Counted from the first letter of the stretch, positions 31,794-40,465 are shown. The stretch: 64,000 bases of DNA from a virus (IMGVR_UViG_3300027911_000012:1-64000); one strand, 5' to 3'. Made by a program: numbers and translations. The notes: a model not told the origin generated them from the sequence alone.

Positions 31794-32557
31794 TACAGGT
31801 CGATCCTCGTGCCGGTTCCGCGCAAATGGCCCCGTTGCTCCGTAAACTCGGCATGGACGTGGAACTCGTCCAAATGCCCTTCGGCGACGTGTCGTGGATC
31901 GGGTACGGCCCGAACGGTGCGCCAGTATCGTGCACGGCGGAATTGAAGTCGATTGAGGACGTTGTCGCCTGCATATACTCGGGCAGGTTTGCCGGCCACC
32001 AGCTCCCCGGACTGATCGCGAGCTACGATTATGTGTGGCTGTTAATCGTGAACGAGTACAGAGCTCGTCAGCGTGACGGCGTTCTCGAATACTACAAACC
32101 GGGCCGCAACGGCGGTCATTACTGGTCAGAGAGTTGTGGCCGACAGCGTCTCGTCATGTGGCGCGACGTGGAATCGTGGCTCATGACGTGCCAGATCATG
32201 GGCGGCATCCGGATTCACCAGGAGCCCGATTACGAGCACGCCGCGTGCTGGATCAAGATGGCGTCGAATTGGTTCTCGCGTGACGATCACAAGAGCCACA
32301 AAGTTGTCTACGGTTCCAAAGAGCTGTTCGCGGATAGAGCGCTGTTGACGAAGCCGTCATTAGCGCGTCGTGTGGCGGCGCAACTCCCGCACGTCGGAGA
32401 AGTCCGCAGCGCGGCGGTGGCGGCTAGATTCCATACCGTCGAGGCCATGGTCAACGCCAGTGAGAGCGATTGGCGCAACGTGGATGGACTGGGAAAAGAG
32501 ACGGCGCGGAAAGTGTACAACATTATCCATGGGTTGAATGGGAGTAGGGGGCAGTGA
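31790..32557 (+). CDS. ERCC4/XPF-type nuclease with helix-hairpin-helix
   Basis: 255 residues from GTG 31790. The N-terminal half matches the ERCC4 fold: DPRAGS start, then AELKSIEDVVACIYSGR corresponding to the ERK-x3-D active site with Arg replaced by Leu. The C-terminal 60 residues contain tandem HhH hairpins (LPHVGEVRSAAVAAR; VDGLGKETARKV). XPF-like enzymes cut branched DNA; in a phage this suits resolution of recombination or packaging intermediates. The Leu substitution should be checked against family members. Confidence 0.75.
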   Translation: MIQVDPRAGSAQMAPLLRKLGMDVELVQMPFGDVSWIGYGPNGAPVSCTAELKSIEDVVACIYSGRFAGHQLPGLIASYDYVWLLIVNEYRARQRDGVLEYYKPGRNGGHYWSESCGRQRLVMWRDVESWLMTCQIMGGIRIHQEPDYEHAACWIKMASNWFSRDDHKSHKVVYGSKELFADRALLTKPSLARRVAAQLPHVGEVRSAAVAARFHTVEAMVNASESDWRNVDGLGKETARKVYNIIHGLNGSRGQ

Positions 32558-32561
32558 CAAT

Positions 32562-32768
32562 ATGCGCGAACTGGTTACTCTCTACGTGCTCCGTTACGGC
32601 CTGACCGAAACTCTCACGCAAATCGCGGGCGGTCTGGCGGCTGCCGCTGTCGATCCATGTGTCGATATCCACGGCTGGACTGACGACGGCAAGAAGGGAT
32701 TCCGGGAAGCGTCTACCGAGATTTACAGAATCAAGAACGATTTGTATCTGAAAGGACTGTGCTCATAA
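32562..32768 (+). CDS. Small hypothetical protein
   Basis: 68 residues, start ATG 32562. N-terminal LYVLRYGLTETLTQIAGGLA helix; no motif. TAATG junction with the next gene. Confidence 0.55.
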   Translation: MRELVTLYVLRYGLTETLTQIAGGLAAAAVDPCVDIHGWTDDGKKGFREASTEIYRIKNDLYLKGLCS

Positions 32769-33040
32769 TGGCATCCGGTTGCGCGTATACCAATTCCCAC
32801 GGCGTGAAATGTGGTCTCAAGCTCGGACACCACGGCGATCACGAGCCGAACGAGCAGCTCGTGGCCCCAGACCCGTTTTGCCTCCAAGCTCACGACAAAC
32901 TAACGCTGGCGACAATCCGAGCTTGGATCATGGCCGCGAAATCGCACGGCGTGCCAGCAGCCAAAATTCAGCGTGCCGAGGAACGGTTCAACGAGATCCA
33001 TCGGTGGCAGCGTCGAAATGGGACGAAGTTACCCGATTGA
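32768..33040 (+). CDS. Small Cys/His-containing protein
   Basis: 90 residues from ATG 32768. The first 25 residues have CAYTNSHGVKCGLKLGHHGDH, a Cys/His set suited to one zinc, similar to small phage proteins. The rest is helical. Unknown function. Confidence 0.55.
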   Translation: MASGCAYTNSHGVKCGLKLGHHGDHEPNEQLVAPDPFCLQAHDKLTLATIRAWIMAAKSHGVPAAKIQRAEERFNEIHRWQRRNGTKLPD

Positions 33041-33062
33041 GATCGCGGAGATAGTTCAGACA

Positions 33063-33710
33063 ATGCCTTACGGATTCAAGGAACAGCATCGGAGCGCCCT
33101 TTTCGGTCGCAGGCCGTTGCGTCCTGTGCTCCCGGAAGGCCCGGTACCGGCTAGGGTCTATCTCATCGGAGAGCGCCTCGGTGAATCCGAGGCAGTTGCC
33201 GGTAGACCTTTCGTCGGTATTAGTGGCAAGTATCTCGATCTGTGTTTACAAGCGGCTGCCGTAGATCGTTCAGACTGTCGAATAAATAATTTAGTCTCCA
33301 CGTTTAGTTTTTACACTAAACCGACGCAGGAAGAGATAAATCGGGATCACGACGCCTTGGTCGCTGACATTCTCGATTGCGCCCCCGATATCATTGGGCT
33401 CGTCGGCGGCTGGGCAGTCGAGCACGTATTGCTACGTGCGCCCGAAATGGAGAAGTGTCATGGAGTGCCGGTGCGCGTACCGTCGTTGTTCGGTGACGAG
33501 CTATACCGCGATCAAGGCTGGGTCGTGCTGCCTATATTACACCCGGCGTCGGCAGCGCACTCGCCAGACAGCCTGCCGATGGTGTTAGACGACATCCTGA
33601 CCCTGGGCAAACTAATCGACGGCGAAATCCAACCGATGCGCGAGGACAGTGTCTACAACCCCGATTACCGCATCGTGAACTGTGACGACCTTGAGGCGTT
33701 GTTGCCGTGA
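33063..33710 (+). CDS. Uracil-DNA glycosylase superfamily protein
   Basis: 215 residues from ATG 33063; an in-frame ATG 33018 would overlap the upstream gene and has no ribosome site. The N-terminal GERLGESEAV...GRPFVGISGKYLDL corresponds to the GEaPG...PFvG.sG motif of family 4/5 UDGs. LVSTF replaces the usual YiTN, and VLPILHPASAA matches the C-terminal H-P-s/a motif. It lacks the four Cys of Fe-S UDGs. The role could be uracil removal or a DNA polymerase accessory function: its gene overlaps the polymerase start. Confidence 0.7.
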   Translation: MPYGFKEQHRSALFGRRPLRPVLPEGPVPARVYLIGERLGESEAVAGRPFVGISGKYLDLCLQAAAVDRSDCRINNLVSTFSFYTKPTQEEINRDHDALVADILDCAPDIIGLVGGWAVEHVLLRAPEMEKCHGVPVRVPSLFGDELYRDQGWVVLPILHPASAAHSPDSLPMVLDDILTLGKLIDGEIQPMREDSVYNPDYRIVNCDDLEALLP

Positions 33711-35899
33711 GTTTTGACCTGAATCCCGACAAATACATTATCCTCGGCACGGATACGGAAGGCTCTGTGGACAAACCGTGGTCAACGCAGGTGTCCACGG
33801 CGGCGGGAACCGGGTACACGGTATTGGCGTGCGATGTCGAGACAAACCAGACGCTACTGGAGTGGTTACGACGCAACCGCGACCGTGTGCTGATATCGCT
33901 ACATCACTCGCTACATGACTTGCCTGTACTCAAGGCAATCGGCATCGATATCATCGCCGAGGATTTTGCGTTCGTGGACACCATGATTCTGGCTTATCTG
34001 CTAGCGATCGAGCCGCAGGGGTTGAAAGCTCTGTGTTACCGTCACGCCGGTATGCACCAGATCGACTACGCCGAGGTCATGGGCGATGTCGGGCACGGGA
34101 TTGCCATGGACTACCTGCGCCGTGTTGACAGCGCTGTAGACGCGCCATTGGTTGAAATCCCCCCTAAGCCTGTCAAGAAGCGTAAATCCAAGAAAGGCGT
34201 TGATGCTGCGCCCGAGCCGGTACCTGACCCTGTATTCATTCATCAGTGGCCGGAGCCCGAGCCCGAGATCGTCTCGGACGGCAACGGTGACCGTCTCAAA
34301 CGCTCCCACGGCATCGGTAAACTCGTGTCCCGGATACTCGCCGACATCACGTCCGGTAAAACCCTGAAAGACGGTTCCTTGGTTGACCCTCGCGAACGCT
34401 GGAAAAAACTAAGTGACGCGTCGAAAGCGCCGGTAATCTCCGTCATCGGTGACATGCCGGTGCCGGATCTCGATAACGTCGATATCGAAAACGCAATCGA
34501 GTACGCCTGCAAGGACGCCGACGTCCAGTACCGGATTACGCGTCCGCTCATGGAAAAAGTAAAAGCCATGGGGTTGTCGGAAGCCTGCCGTATCGACCAC
34601 GGGATAATTCCGATGATTGACCGGATGGCGACGGTAGGCATCCAGCTCGCGGGCGCTGAATTCTGGGACAGGTTAGGTGACAAGTGCACGGCGCAGATGG
34701 ACAAGGCCAAGTGGAACATATTCAGGGCTACGGGGCGCGATATCAATCCCGGATCGGGCGATCAGGTCGCGGAATTGCTGTACGATTCGACCGACAAGGG
34801 TGGTCTGGGGCTGACACCGCCACGAATGACGGATGGTGGGGAATCCGGTAAGGTGCGCGGTTCCACTGACGACAAATGCTTAGAGGAGTTGTTACCGTTG
34901 TCGCCTGTCATCGTGGACATCGAAGACTATCGGGAAGCCAGTAAACTTAAAGGTACGTACGTAGAGCCGCTACGTAAGATGGCGACGACTGGCGACGGAC
35001 GGGCACGAGCTACGTTTAAGTTGACGCGTCAAATCACGGGTCGTATATCGACGGCCGAGCCCATGAACTTGTTGTCGATACCCGTGCGATCGGAGCTGGG
35101 ATCGGAATGTCGGTACGGGTTCGTGGCGCCCGAGGGCGCGATACTGCACGACGCCGACCTGTCCACAGTGGAGATGAGAACATTCGCTCACCTGTCGAGA
35201 GACCGGAAACTGTGCGAGATATTTGTCAAAGGCCACGAAGCACGCGGTGACGACAAGCTGCAATGGGACGTGCATACGCGGTCGGCGTCCGACATGTTTG
35301 GAGTGCCGATTACTAAAGTTGAGAAATACCAGCGCCAGGCAGGTAAGGTCATCAATTTCTTTATAATTAACGGTGGCACGGCGTACGGGCTGCGCGTCCA
35401 GATGATTAAATTTCGGGCATACAAGGCCAACGGCGAGCGCTGGACTGAGGATGATTGTCAGCACATGCTAGACACGTGGTACCGGATATATCCCGGCGCG
35501 CATCAGTGGCAGAAAGACTGCATGGAATTGACGCGGACGACAGGGCTGGCGAGAGACCCGTTGAGTGGTCGGATACGATACCTGCCGCAGATATGGTCAC
35601 CGATTGCAAAGGTCAGGGCAGAAGCGGAACGGTGTTCGTTTGCACATCTCATCCAGACGAGCGCGAACACGATCCTGAAGCGCGCGATGATGGCGATGTG
35701 GGACGTATTGAAACACGTGCGGGGTGTCGAGCCTCTCTTGCCCGTGCATGATGAAGTCTTGCACCAATTGCCAGACGATAAAGACACTAGGGACGCTGTA
35801 GACGCCACGGTGACGTGGGCGCTGACATCGACGACGAAGCTGATTGTGCCGATTGAGGCCGAGAGTGGTTTTGGACCGTCTTGGGGCGAGGCCCACTAA
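33707..35899 (+). CDS. Family A DNA polymerase with 3'-5' exonuclease domain
   Basis: 730 residues from GTG 33707. Exo I is ILGTDTEGS (D16, E18). Exo II is LHHSLHDLP with His in place of the usual Asn before the catalytic Asp. Exo III is YACKDADV. A Pro/Lys-rich insert (about 155-190) splits the exonuclease region. Motif A is DADLSTVEMR (near residue 482), motif B RQAGKVINFFIINGGTAYG (near 541; Phe at the O-helix position), motif C PVHDEV (near 678). It is the replicative polymerase of this phage. No 5'-nuclease domain. Confidence 0.9.
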   Translation: MSFDLNPDKYIILGTDTEGSVDKPWSTQVSTAAGTGYTVLACDVETNQTLLEWLRRNRDRVLISLHHSLHDLPVLKAIGIDIIAEDFAFVDTMILAYLLAIEPQGLKALCYRHAGMHQIDYAEVMGDVGHGIAMDYLRRVDSAVDAPLVEIPPKPVKKRKSKKGVDAAPEPVPDPVFIHQWPEPEPEIVSDGNGDRLKRSHGIGKLVSRILADITSGKTLKDGSLVDPRERWKKLSDASKAPVISVIGDMPVPDLDNVDIENAIEYACKDADVQYRITRPLMEKVKAMGLSEACRIDHGIIPMIDRMATVGIQLAGAEFWDRLGDKCTAQMDKAKWNIFRATGRDINPGSGDQVAELLYDSTDKGGLGLTPPRMTDGGESGKVRGSTDDKCLEELLPLSPVIVDIEDYREASKLKGTYVEPLRKMATTGDGRARATFKLTRQITGRISTAEPMNLLSIPVRSELGSECRYGFVAPEGAILHDADLSTVEMRTFAHLSRDRKLCEIFVKGHEARGDDKLQWDVHTRSASDMFGVPITKVEKYQRQAGKVINFFIINGGTAYGLRVQMIKFRAYKANGERWTEDDCQHMLDTWYRIYPGAHQWQKDCMELTRTTGLARDPLSGRIRYLPQIWSPIAKVRAEAERCSFAHLIQTSANTILKRAMMAMWDVLKHVRGVEPLLPVHDEVLHQLPDDKDTRDAVDATVTWALTSTTKLIVPIEAESGFGPSWGEAH

Positions 35900-36258
35900 T
35901 GGCCGACGTATCGTTTAACCCGGCGTCATTGGCTATACCCGTACCCGAGTGGAAACGACCAGACCGTGCCGATTACGTACGCCGATGGCATCGAGACGCC
36001 AGACGGTCGCGCCGCCAAGATTATCTCGCCGATAAGTCCTGTATGGACTGTGGCGCACGGAGTTTTCTCGAAATCGACCACATTGATCCGAACCAAAAGG
36101 TAGATCACCGCCACATCTGGCACTGGTGTCGAGAGCGTCGAGAACAGGAATTGGCAAAATGTGTTGTGCGCTGCGACGTATGCCATGACCGTAGACATTC
36201 GGAAACGCTGTGGATGCTACGCGGCTGGACTGGGTGGCGAGGACAAGGCCGGATATGA
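35899..36258 (+). CDS. HNH endonuclease
   Basis: 119 residues from ATG 35899 (TAATG overlap with the polymerase gene). CMDCGARSFLEIDHIDPNQ and CVVRCDVCHDRRH give the Cys4-zinc HNH core. Placement directly behind a DNA polymerase gene is a classic homing site. Stop overlaps the next start (ATGA). Confidence 0.8.
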   Translation: MADVSFNPASLAIPVPEWKRPDRADYVRRWHRDARRSRRQDYLADKSCMDCGARSFLEIDHIDPNQKVDHRHIWHWCRERREQELAKCVVRCDVCHDRRHSETLWMLRGWTGWRGQGRI

Positions 36259-36899
36259 GCGCGACTCGCGACCGTAATCTCGACAATATCCGGCGTGTCT
36301 GGCATCAAGCCGATCGCGTAGACCGTGACGAGGGTATGACGGCGTTTCCGCGGTACCGGTCCACGCTAAATCGGCTCGCCAACGTGTACGGGTTACCCCT
36401 ATCGTCTGTCGTTGGCATGTTCTGTGCACTGAGTCCGAATAACGCTTACATGACGAATTTGCGTGCTGTCAAAGACATGTTGGAAGGCGGCAAGGGTGCC
36501 GGGTATGGCGCGTGTCGGGCGAGAGCACGACGGTGTATATCGGGTGACGATTTCCTGTCGTTTACGAAAGGGTTAAAGACGAGGAACTTTTACCAGAACA
36601 TCATGGACCCGTCGAACCATTATCCGGTCACGATTGACGGTCATGCCTACTGCGTCTGGGTCGGTCGCCGTATGACGATGAAACAGGCTGTCAGAGCCAA
36701 GTTCGATTACCACAAAATCGCCGACGGATACCGCGAAGTGGCCGGTGAGTTGGGGATTGTGCCGTGTCAACTACAGGCCGTCACGTGGTTCACGTGGAAG
36801 CGGATAAACGCTATCGTGTACAAACCACAGATGAACCTGTTCATGGACGGCGATCAGTGGGGTCTGGATCTGGAACCGGATCAAATCAAAGTGTTTTAG
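36255..36899 (+). CDS. Conserved phage protein of unknown function
   Basis: 214 residues from ATG 36255. The layout is one I recognise from many phage genomes: an N-terminal RVWHQAD helix, then VVGMFCALSPNNAYMTNL, a KTRNFYQNIMDP motif and VTIDGHAYCVWVG. No experimentally assigned role is known to me. Last gene before a new promoter. Confidence 0.7.
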   Translation: MSATRDRNLDNIRRVWHQADRVDRDEGMTAFPRYRSTLNRLANVYGLPLSSVVGMFCALSPNNAYMTNLRAVKDMLEGGKGAGYGACRARARRCISGDDFLSFTKGLKTRNFYQNIMDPSNHYPVTIDGHAYCVWVGRRMTMKQAVRAKFDYHKIADGYREVAGELGIVPCQLQAVTWFTWKRINAIVYKPQMNLFMDGDQWGLDLEPDQIKVF

Positions 36900-36928
36900 C
36901 TGTCCTCAATCCTGTATACAAATTTCTC

Positions 36929-36957
36929 TTGACAGACGATTCCCCTCGCGCTACTAT
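36929..36957 (+). promoter_or_regulatory. Strong promoter giving a near-leaderless mRNA
   Basis: TTGACA (36929-36934), 17-nt spacer, TACTAT (36952-36957). The expected transcription start (about 36964) is at or within 10 nt of the first codon of the XRE gene (GTG 36965 or ATG 36974). No ribosome site fits in between. Confidence 0.75.
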
Positions 36958-36973
36958 CCCCTTGGTGCACATT

Positions 36974-37210
36974 ATGACCAGAGCGGCAAGCACGAAACAA
37001 CAGCAGCGAACGACAAACTTGGGCCGAGTGCTCAAATCGTGGCGCATGATCAAGGATTTGTCGTTACGGGACGCCGGCGCCCGTATCGGCGTGTCGTACT
37101 CAACGCTACTGCGAATCGAAATGGGCCACGAGCCCGATTTTGGCACCATGTTGAGAATCCTGTGCTGGATGGCCGAGAGCGAGACCGTTGAGACGGGAGC
37201 GGTGTCGTAA
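36974..37210 (+). CDS. XRE-family regulator from a near-leaderless transcript
   Basis: 78 residues from ATG 36974; an in-frame GTG at 36965 would place the start exactly at the predicted mRNA end. The helix-turn-helix is WRMIKDLSLRDAGARIGVSY then STLLRIEMG. It is a CI/Cro-type repressor candidate, with the same mRNA style as lambda cI from its maintenance promoter. Overlaps the next gene by 1 nt. Confidence 0.75.
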   Translation: MTRAASTKQQQRTTNLGRVLKSWRMIKDLSLRDAGARIGVSYSTLLRIEMGHEPDFGTMLRILCWMAESETVETGAVS

Positions 37211-37545
37211 TGGCGAACCGGCGCAAGAACATCACGAGGCCAATATTACGCCGTCCAGCGAAAGCCGTGCTCCCGCCTGACGTGGTTGATGGTGGTACCC
37301 CAGATCGTCCGATTCTCATGCGCCAGTCCGTGTTGCGGTACGCGTACCGGGCACGCAAAATCTGGAAAGGGAAACCCGTCAAGGACGGCTGGTGGCAGTC
37401 GTTGATCGTGGGGGTGCCGCGTGAGATTATCGAGACCGCGGGTTGGGAGCCGGGGATGACGCTGGTGATGGAGGCTTACGTGGATGGCAGAGTCAGAATG
37501 TATCCGGCTGGAGATGTGGTGAGCCGGGAAGAGGAGTTAGTGTGA
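37210..37545 (+). CDS. AbrB/MazE-like DNA-binding protein
   Basis: 111 residues. A basic N-terminus, then a C-terminal swapped-hairpin signature: IVGVPREIIETAGWEPGMTL then a beta return (DGRVRMYP). This is the AbrB/SpoVT or MazE type. It follows the XRE gene directly and no toxin gene is adjacent, so a transcription regulator is more likely than an antitoxin. Confidence 0.7.
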   Translation: MANRRKNITRPILRRPAKAVLPPDVVDGGTPDRPILMRQSVLRYAYRARKIWKGKPVKDGWWQSLIVGVPREIIETAGWEPGMTLVMEAYVDGRVRMYPAGDVVSREEELV

Positions 37546-37817
37546 TGACCACACGGATTGATCCGCAAGAGTTGCTCGGTCGAGTTTCTTTCTATCTGGC
37601 GGGTCAGTACCCGTTCATCAAAAACGACTGTCTACGCCAGACTCCCGAGCGCCGAGCGTGCGAAATAATTTTGGTCTGCAAAGACCTAATCGAGTTGACC
37701 ACGAAACCGACAACGAATCCGCGGAGAAATCGGTTCGTCGATCATATCGACGGCGACCCGTGTAACAACGACCCCAGTAATCTTAGAATCGTGACCTTAA
37801 AGGAGAATCGACGATGA
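37545..37817 (+). CDS. Short protein with HNH_3-like C-terminus
   Basis: 90 residues from ATG 37545 (TGATG). The end reads FVDHIDGDPCNNDPSNLRIV then ENRR, the His-Asn part of phage HNH_3 enzymes. The N-terminal 60 residues are not a typical HNH flank. It could be a small active nickase or a shortened homing endonuclease. Overlaps the next gene (ATGA). Confidence 0.6.
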   Translation: MTTRIDPQELLGRVSFYLAGQYPFIKNDCLRQTPERRACEIILVCKDLIELTTKPTTNPRRNRFVDHIDGDPCNNDPSNLRIVTLKENRR

Positions 37818-38260
37818 GCACGAACAGTTTAACCAAATCACAACGCACACAATTAGCTGCCGAGTTAGCGGCCGCCGCTCCCGCCCCCGACTGGGAATCG
37901 GTAGCGGAACTCTCCCCCAAGAAATTCCGCGAAGAAGTCGATCTCAAAGACGGCAAGAAGCGTCTCAACTTCGGCGAGATGGTCGAGTTGAGCCTGAAGC
38001 TGAAATCCGAAATCGAGTATCGGGAACGCATTCGCAAGGACATTCAGACGCACCTGGCGGGAGGACTCCTGCTTGCCGACAAGACTGAAGTCATGTACGA
38101 GAACTACCCCGTGCAGTACGTGACGCGATCGGGGTCGAGGAAATTAAGCGCCGAGAAACTGATGGCGAATGGCGTGAAGCCGGACACGATCGCGGCGAGT
38201 TACGAGATTGGCGAGGAGAGCAGTTTCGTGCTGATCGGGAAGCCGAAGAAAGAAAGATAA
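37814..38260 (+). CDS. Conserved hypothetical phage protein
   Basis: 148 residues. Helical first half; the C-terminus NYPVQYVTRSGSRKLSAEKL then VLIGKPK has a pattern seen in other phage proteins of unknown role. ATGA overlap with the HNH-like gene. Confidence 0.6.
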   Translation: MSTNSLTKSQRTQLAAELAAAAPAPDWESVAELSPKKFREEVDLKDGKKRLNFGEMVELSLKLKSEIEYRERIRKDIQTHLAGGLLLADKTEVMYENYPVQYVTRSGSRKLSAEKLMANGVKPDTIAASYEIGEESSFVLIGKPKKER

Positions 38261-38277
38261 GCGGTAGGGGTGAAGTG

Positions 38278-38571
38278 ATGGCGGAGGAGAAGTTCACACC
38301 GGGGCCGTGGCACGTCATGTCTGACAGCCTGACGATTTCAGAAGATTGCGGAATCGCCATCGTCGAATGCTTGGAACGCGGCACTGAAACTCACAACCCC
38401 AAGGCCAACGCTCACCTGATCGCGGCGGCTCCAGACCTGTACGCAGCGTGTACCAAAACTCTGGCAAGAGGCTGCACCTGCCATAGCACTACTCAGGAGG
38501 AATGGCACGCTAACTGGTGTCACATACCGACTGTGAGGGCTGCTCTGGCGCGAGCGCGGGGCCAACAGTAA
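38278..38571 (+). CDS. Small conserved phage protein
   Basis: 97 residues from ATG 38278. FTPGPWHV near the start and NAHLIAAAPDLYAAC in the middle are the hallmarks of a very widespread small phage family without known function. A CTCHS/CHIP Cys-His set near the end may bind metal. Abuts the methyltransferase start. Confidence 0.7.
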   Translation: MAEEKFTPGPWHVMSDSLTISEDCGIAIVECLERGTETHNPKANAHLIAAAPDLYAACTKTLARGCTCHSTTQEEWHANWCHIPTVRAALARARGQQ

Positions 38572-39219
38572 ATGACTATGCGAATCCTTGATCTATTTTG
38601 TGGGGCAGGCGGCGCGGCAATGGGTCTGCACCAAGCGTTCCCAGATGCCGAAATTGTTGGCGTGGACATCAAACCGTAGTCGAGGTATCCGTTTACGTTC
38701 GTGCAGGGCGGTGCTATGGAATTTTCTGTCAAAGGGTTGCGTAAATACGATCTCGTGTGGGCATCGCCGCCATGCCAGCACTACACGCAGATGTTAAATC
38801 ACGGCTTAACGCCCCGCAGCAATCACCCAGACTTAGTGGCGGATGTCCGGCACATGCTGATAACTTCTGGTGCGAACTACGTGATAGAAAATGTCGCCGG
38901 CGCACCACTCGCTATGCCAATTATGCTGTGTGGGACGATGTTCGGCCTGAAAACTTTACGTCATCGTTTCTTTGAGTGCTCATTTCCTGCCAAATCCCCG
39001 ATACATCCAAAGCACGGCGGGAAAGGAATTAGAAATCAACGCGACGGGGGAACATACTACCGTTGCTACGGACACGAGACCGGGAAACGGGAATGGCCTA
39101 AAGCAGTGGGGATCGAGTGGATGAAGACGCCGGAACTCGCTCAAGCCATACCCCCAGCTTATTCCCGATACATCGGCGAACAGTTCTTGTTGGGAGCGCG
39201 GGGCGGGAAGGAGAAGTAG
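38572..39219 (+). pseudogene. DNA cytosine-5 methyltransferase interrupted by an in-frame TAG
   Basis: ATG 38572 opens a frame of 216 codons with one internal TAG at 38677-38679 (codon 36). Motif I DLFCGAGGAAMG lies before it; motif IV ASPPCQHYT, motif VI YVIENVAG and motif VIII LRHRFFEC lie after it, all in the same frame. The stop falls in VDIKP-stop-SRYPF, where relatives have DI-x-PQ-x-RYPF, so CAG (Gln) to TAG is the simplest change. Without readthrough only 35 residues are made. The short length, without a large target domain, fits small phage enzymes. Confidence 0.8.
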
Positions 39220-39220
39220 G

Positions 39221-39520
39221 ATGACGGTCGAAAGCCTTATCGCACATTTGCAGAATCTAGTGGCCCACGGATTATCGCCTGATTCAATTGTCAAGGCATA
39301 CGACGGCGGTGTTGAGAAGTTAATGCCCGTCACGGGATTCCTCTACGACAACAACGAAGTTGAGATTTGCACCGATGATATCGATTGATCCCGGTACGCG
39401 GAGTTAGGCTACGACTACGAAGAATATTGGTGTGACTTGTGTAATACCTTGATCGCGCCGGGATTCATGAAAGAAATTCACAATAGACCGGATTGGACAG
39501 GAGGAATCGTCAATGGCTGA
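39221..39520 (+). pseudogene. Hypothetical gene interrupted by an in-frame TGA
   Basis: ATG 39221 runs 55 codons to TGA 39386-39388. The same frame then continues for 43 sense codons with protein-like content (YAELGYDYEEYWCDLC then PGFMKEIH) to TGA 39518-39520, overlapping the next start by 8 nt. Either the gene is 55 residues and the rest is debris, or a Trp codon became TGA. GAGAAG is the nearest ribosome site. Confidence 0.5.
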
Positions 39521-39707
39521 CATACTAAAGCCTGGCTTATCTTTGCTTGTGAAACTCGGCTCGATTGCCGTTCACGCGGAAGAACTCATCTCGCCGAAAC
39601 GTGAACAAGTAGACGTGGCCGCAATGGAAACGCTCTTGAACGATGCCGAAGTCAAGGAGTGGCTATCTGCAATGACGGTGCTGGCTTTTATGCCGGTAAA
39701 GAGGTGA
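39513..39707 (+). CDS. Small conserved phage protein
   Basis: 64 residues from ATG 39513 (AGGAGG 8 nt upstream). LVKLGSIAVHAEELISP, then WLSAM and MPVKR, match a small phage family often found near replication or packaging genes; function unknown. Confidence 0.65.
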   Translation: MADILKPGLSLLVKLGSIAVHAEELISPKREQVDVAAMETLLNDAEVKEWLSAMTVLAFMPVKR

Positions 39708-39714
39708 TTCCCCA

Positions 39715-39897
39715 ATGGCCGCGAAACGCGAACCTGACAAGAAACACATGACGAAACTGATCCGCCGCGAGGTGAGTTATTTCAATGGCTGGTCGGTGTC
39801 AGAAGAGAGAGTAACGGAGGCTTGTGCCAATGCCGTAGAGAGCATCCTTCGGTATCTGAAGCGTCGCAAATCACGAAAAGCGAGGAGGAAGCCGTGA
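39715..39897 (+). CDS. Small basic hypothetical protein
   Basis: 60 residues ending in a Lys/Arg-rich tail, probably nucleic-acid binding. Start ATG 39715, GTGA overlap with the next gene. Confidence 0.55.
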   Translation: MAAKREPDKKHMTKLIRREVSYFNGWSVSEERVTEACANAVESILRYLKRRKSRKARRKP

Positions 39898-40235
39898 ATT
39901 GGAAAACGACTCGCTATTACCGGCACTGCCCAAACTGCCAGCGATCCAATCATCTTGACTTTCTTCAGCACGAAACGTACTCGGTAATCGAGCAACTCCG
40001 CGAGTGCGATCAATACCGCATTGCCGCCGAACAGGAAGTGGATTTATTGGAGGAGCAACTCCGCGCCGCGAAGGCAGAGAATATTCAACTCAAAACTGCT
40101 CTACAGGAATGTTTTGTTGTTATTGCTGGGATTCTACACGGCACAACGTGGGAACTATCGCCGAGAATCAAAGAGCAAATGATAATTGCTCATGACTTGG
40201 CCGAGACTGCGCTGTCCGAGACGAAGGGAGAGTAG
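39894..40235 (+). CDS. Zinc-knuckle coiled-coil protein
   Basis: 113 residues from GTG 39894 (GAGGAGG upstream). N-terminal HCPNCQ knuckle, then a clear coiled coil (EQEVDLLEEQLRAAKAENIQ). Function unknown. Confidence 0.6.
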   Translation: MNWKTTRYYRHCPNCQRSNHLDFLQHETYSVIEQLRECDQYRIAAEQEVDLLEEQLRAAKAENIQLKTALQECFVVIAGILHGTTWELSPRIKEQMIIAHDLAETALSETKGE

Positions 40236-40237
40236 AA

Positions 40238-40465
40238 GTGAGCCATCCTGAATTTGTTAACAAAGGCACCAGATTGGGCAAGTTTATCGAAGAGTGCGGA
40301 AAATTGTGGCCCAATGATGGTGCAGCGAACTACTATGCTGATAACTGCGTTCGATGCGGAAAAACGCTCAAGATGCAGTCAAACGGAGATCACGAGGACG
40401 AATGGCATCGCGGACACTGCAAAGAGTGCTATGTAATCCTAGCGGCGAACTGCTCATCTGAGTAG
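40238..40465 (+). CDS. Small zinc-ribbon protein
   Basis: 75 residues from GTG 40238. CVRCGK and CKECY, with spaced His, form a zinc ribbon. No known family. Confidence 0.55.
   Translation: MSHPEFVNKGTRLGKFIEECGKLWPNDGAANYYADNCVRCGKTLKMQSNGDHEDEWHRGHCKECYVILAANCSSE

Noticed and set aside
38572-39219. Genome-wide TAG-to-Gln recoding
   Set aside because: Many genes here end in TAG with intact neighbours directly after (for example 9667, 11260, 11893, 12969), so TAG is a working stop.
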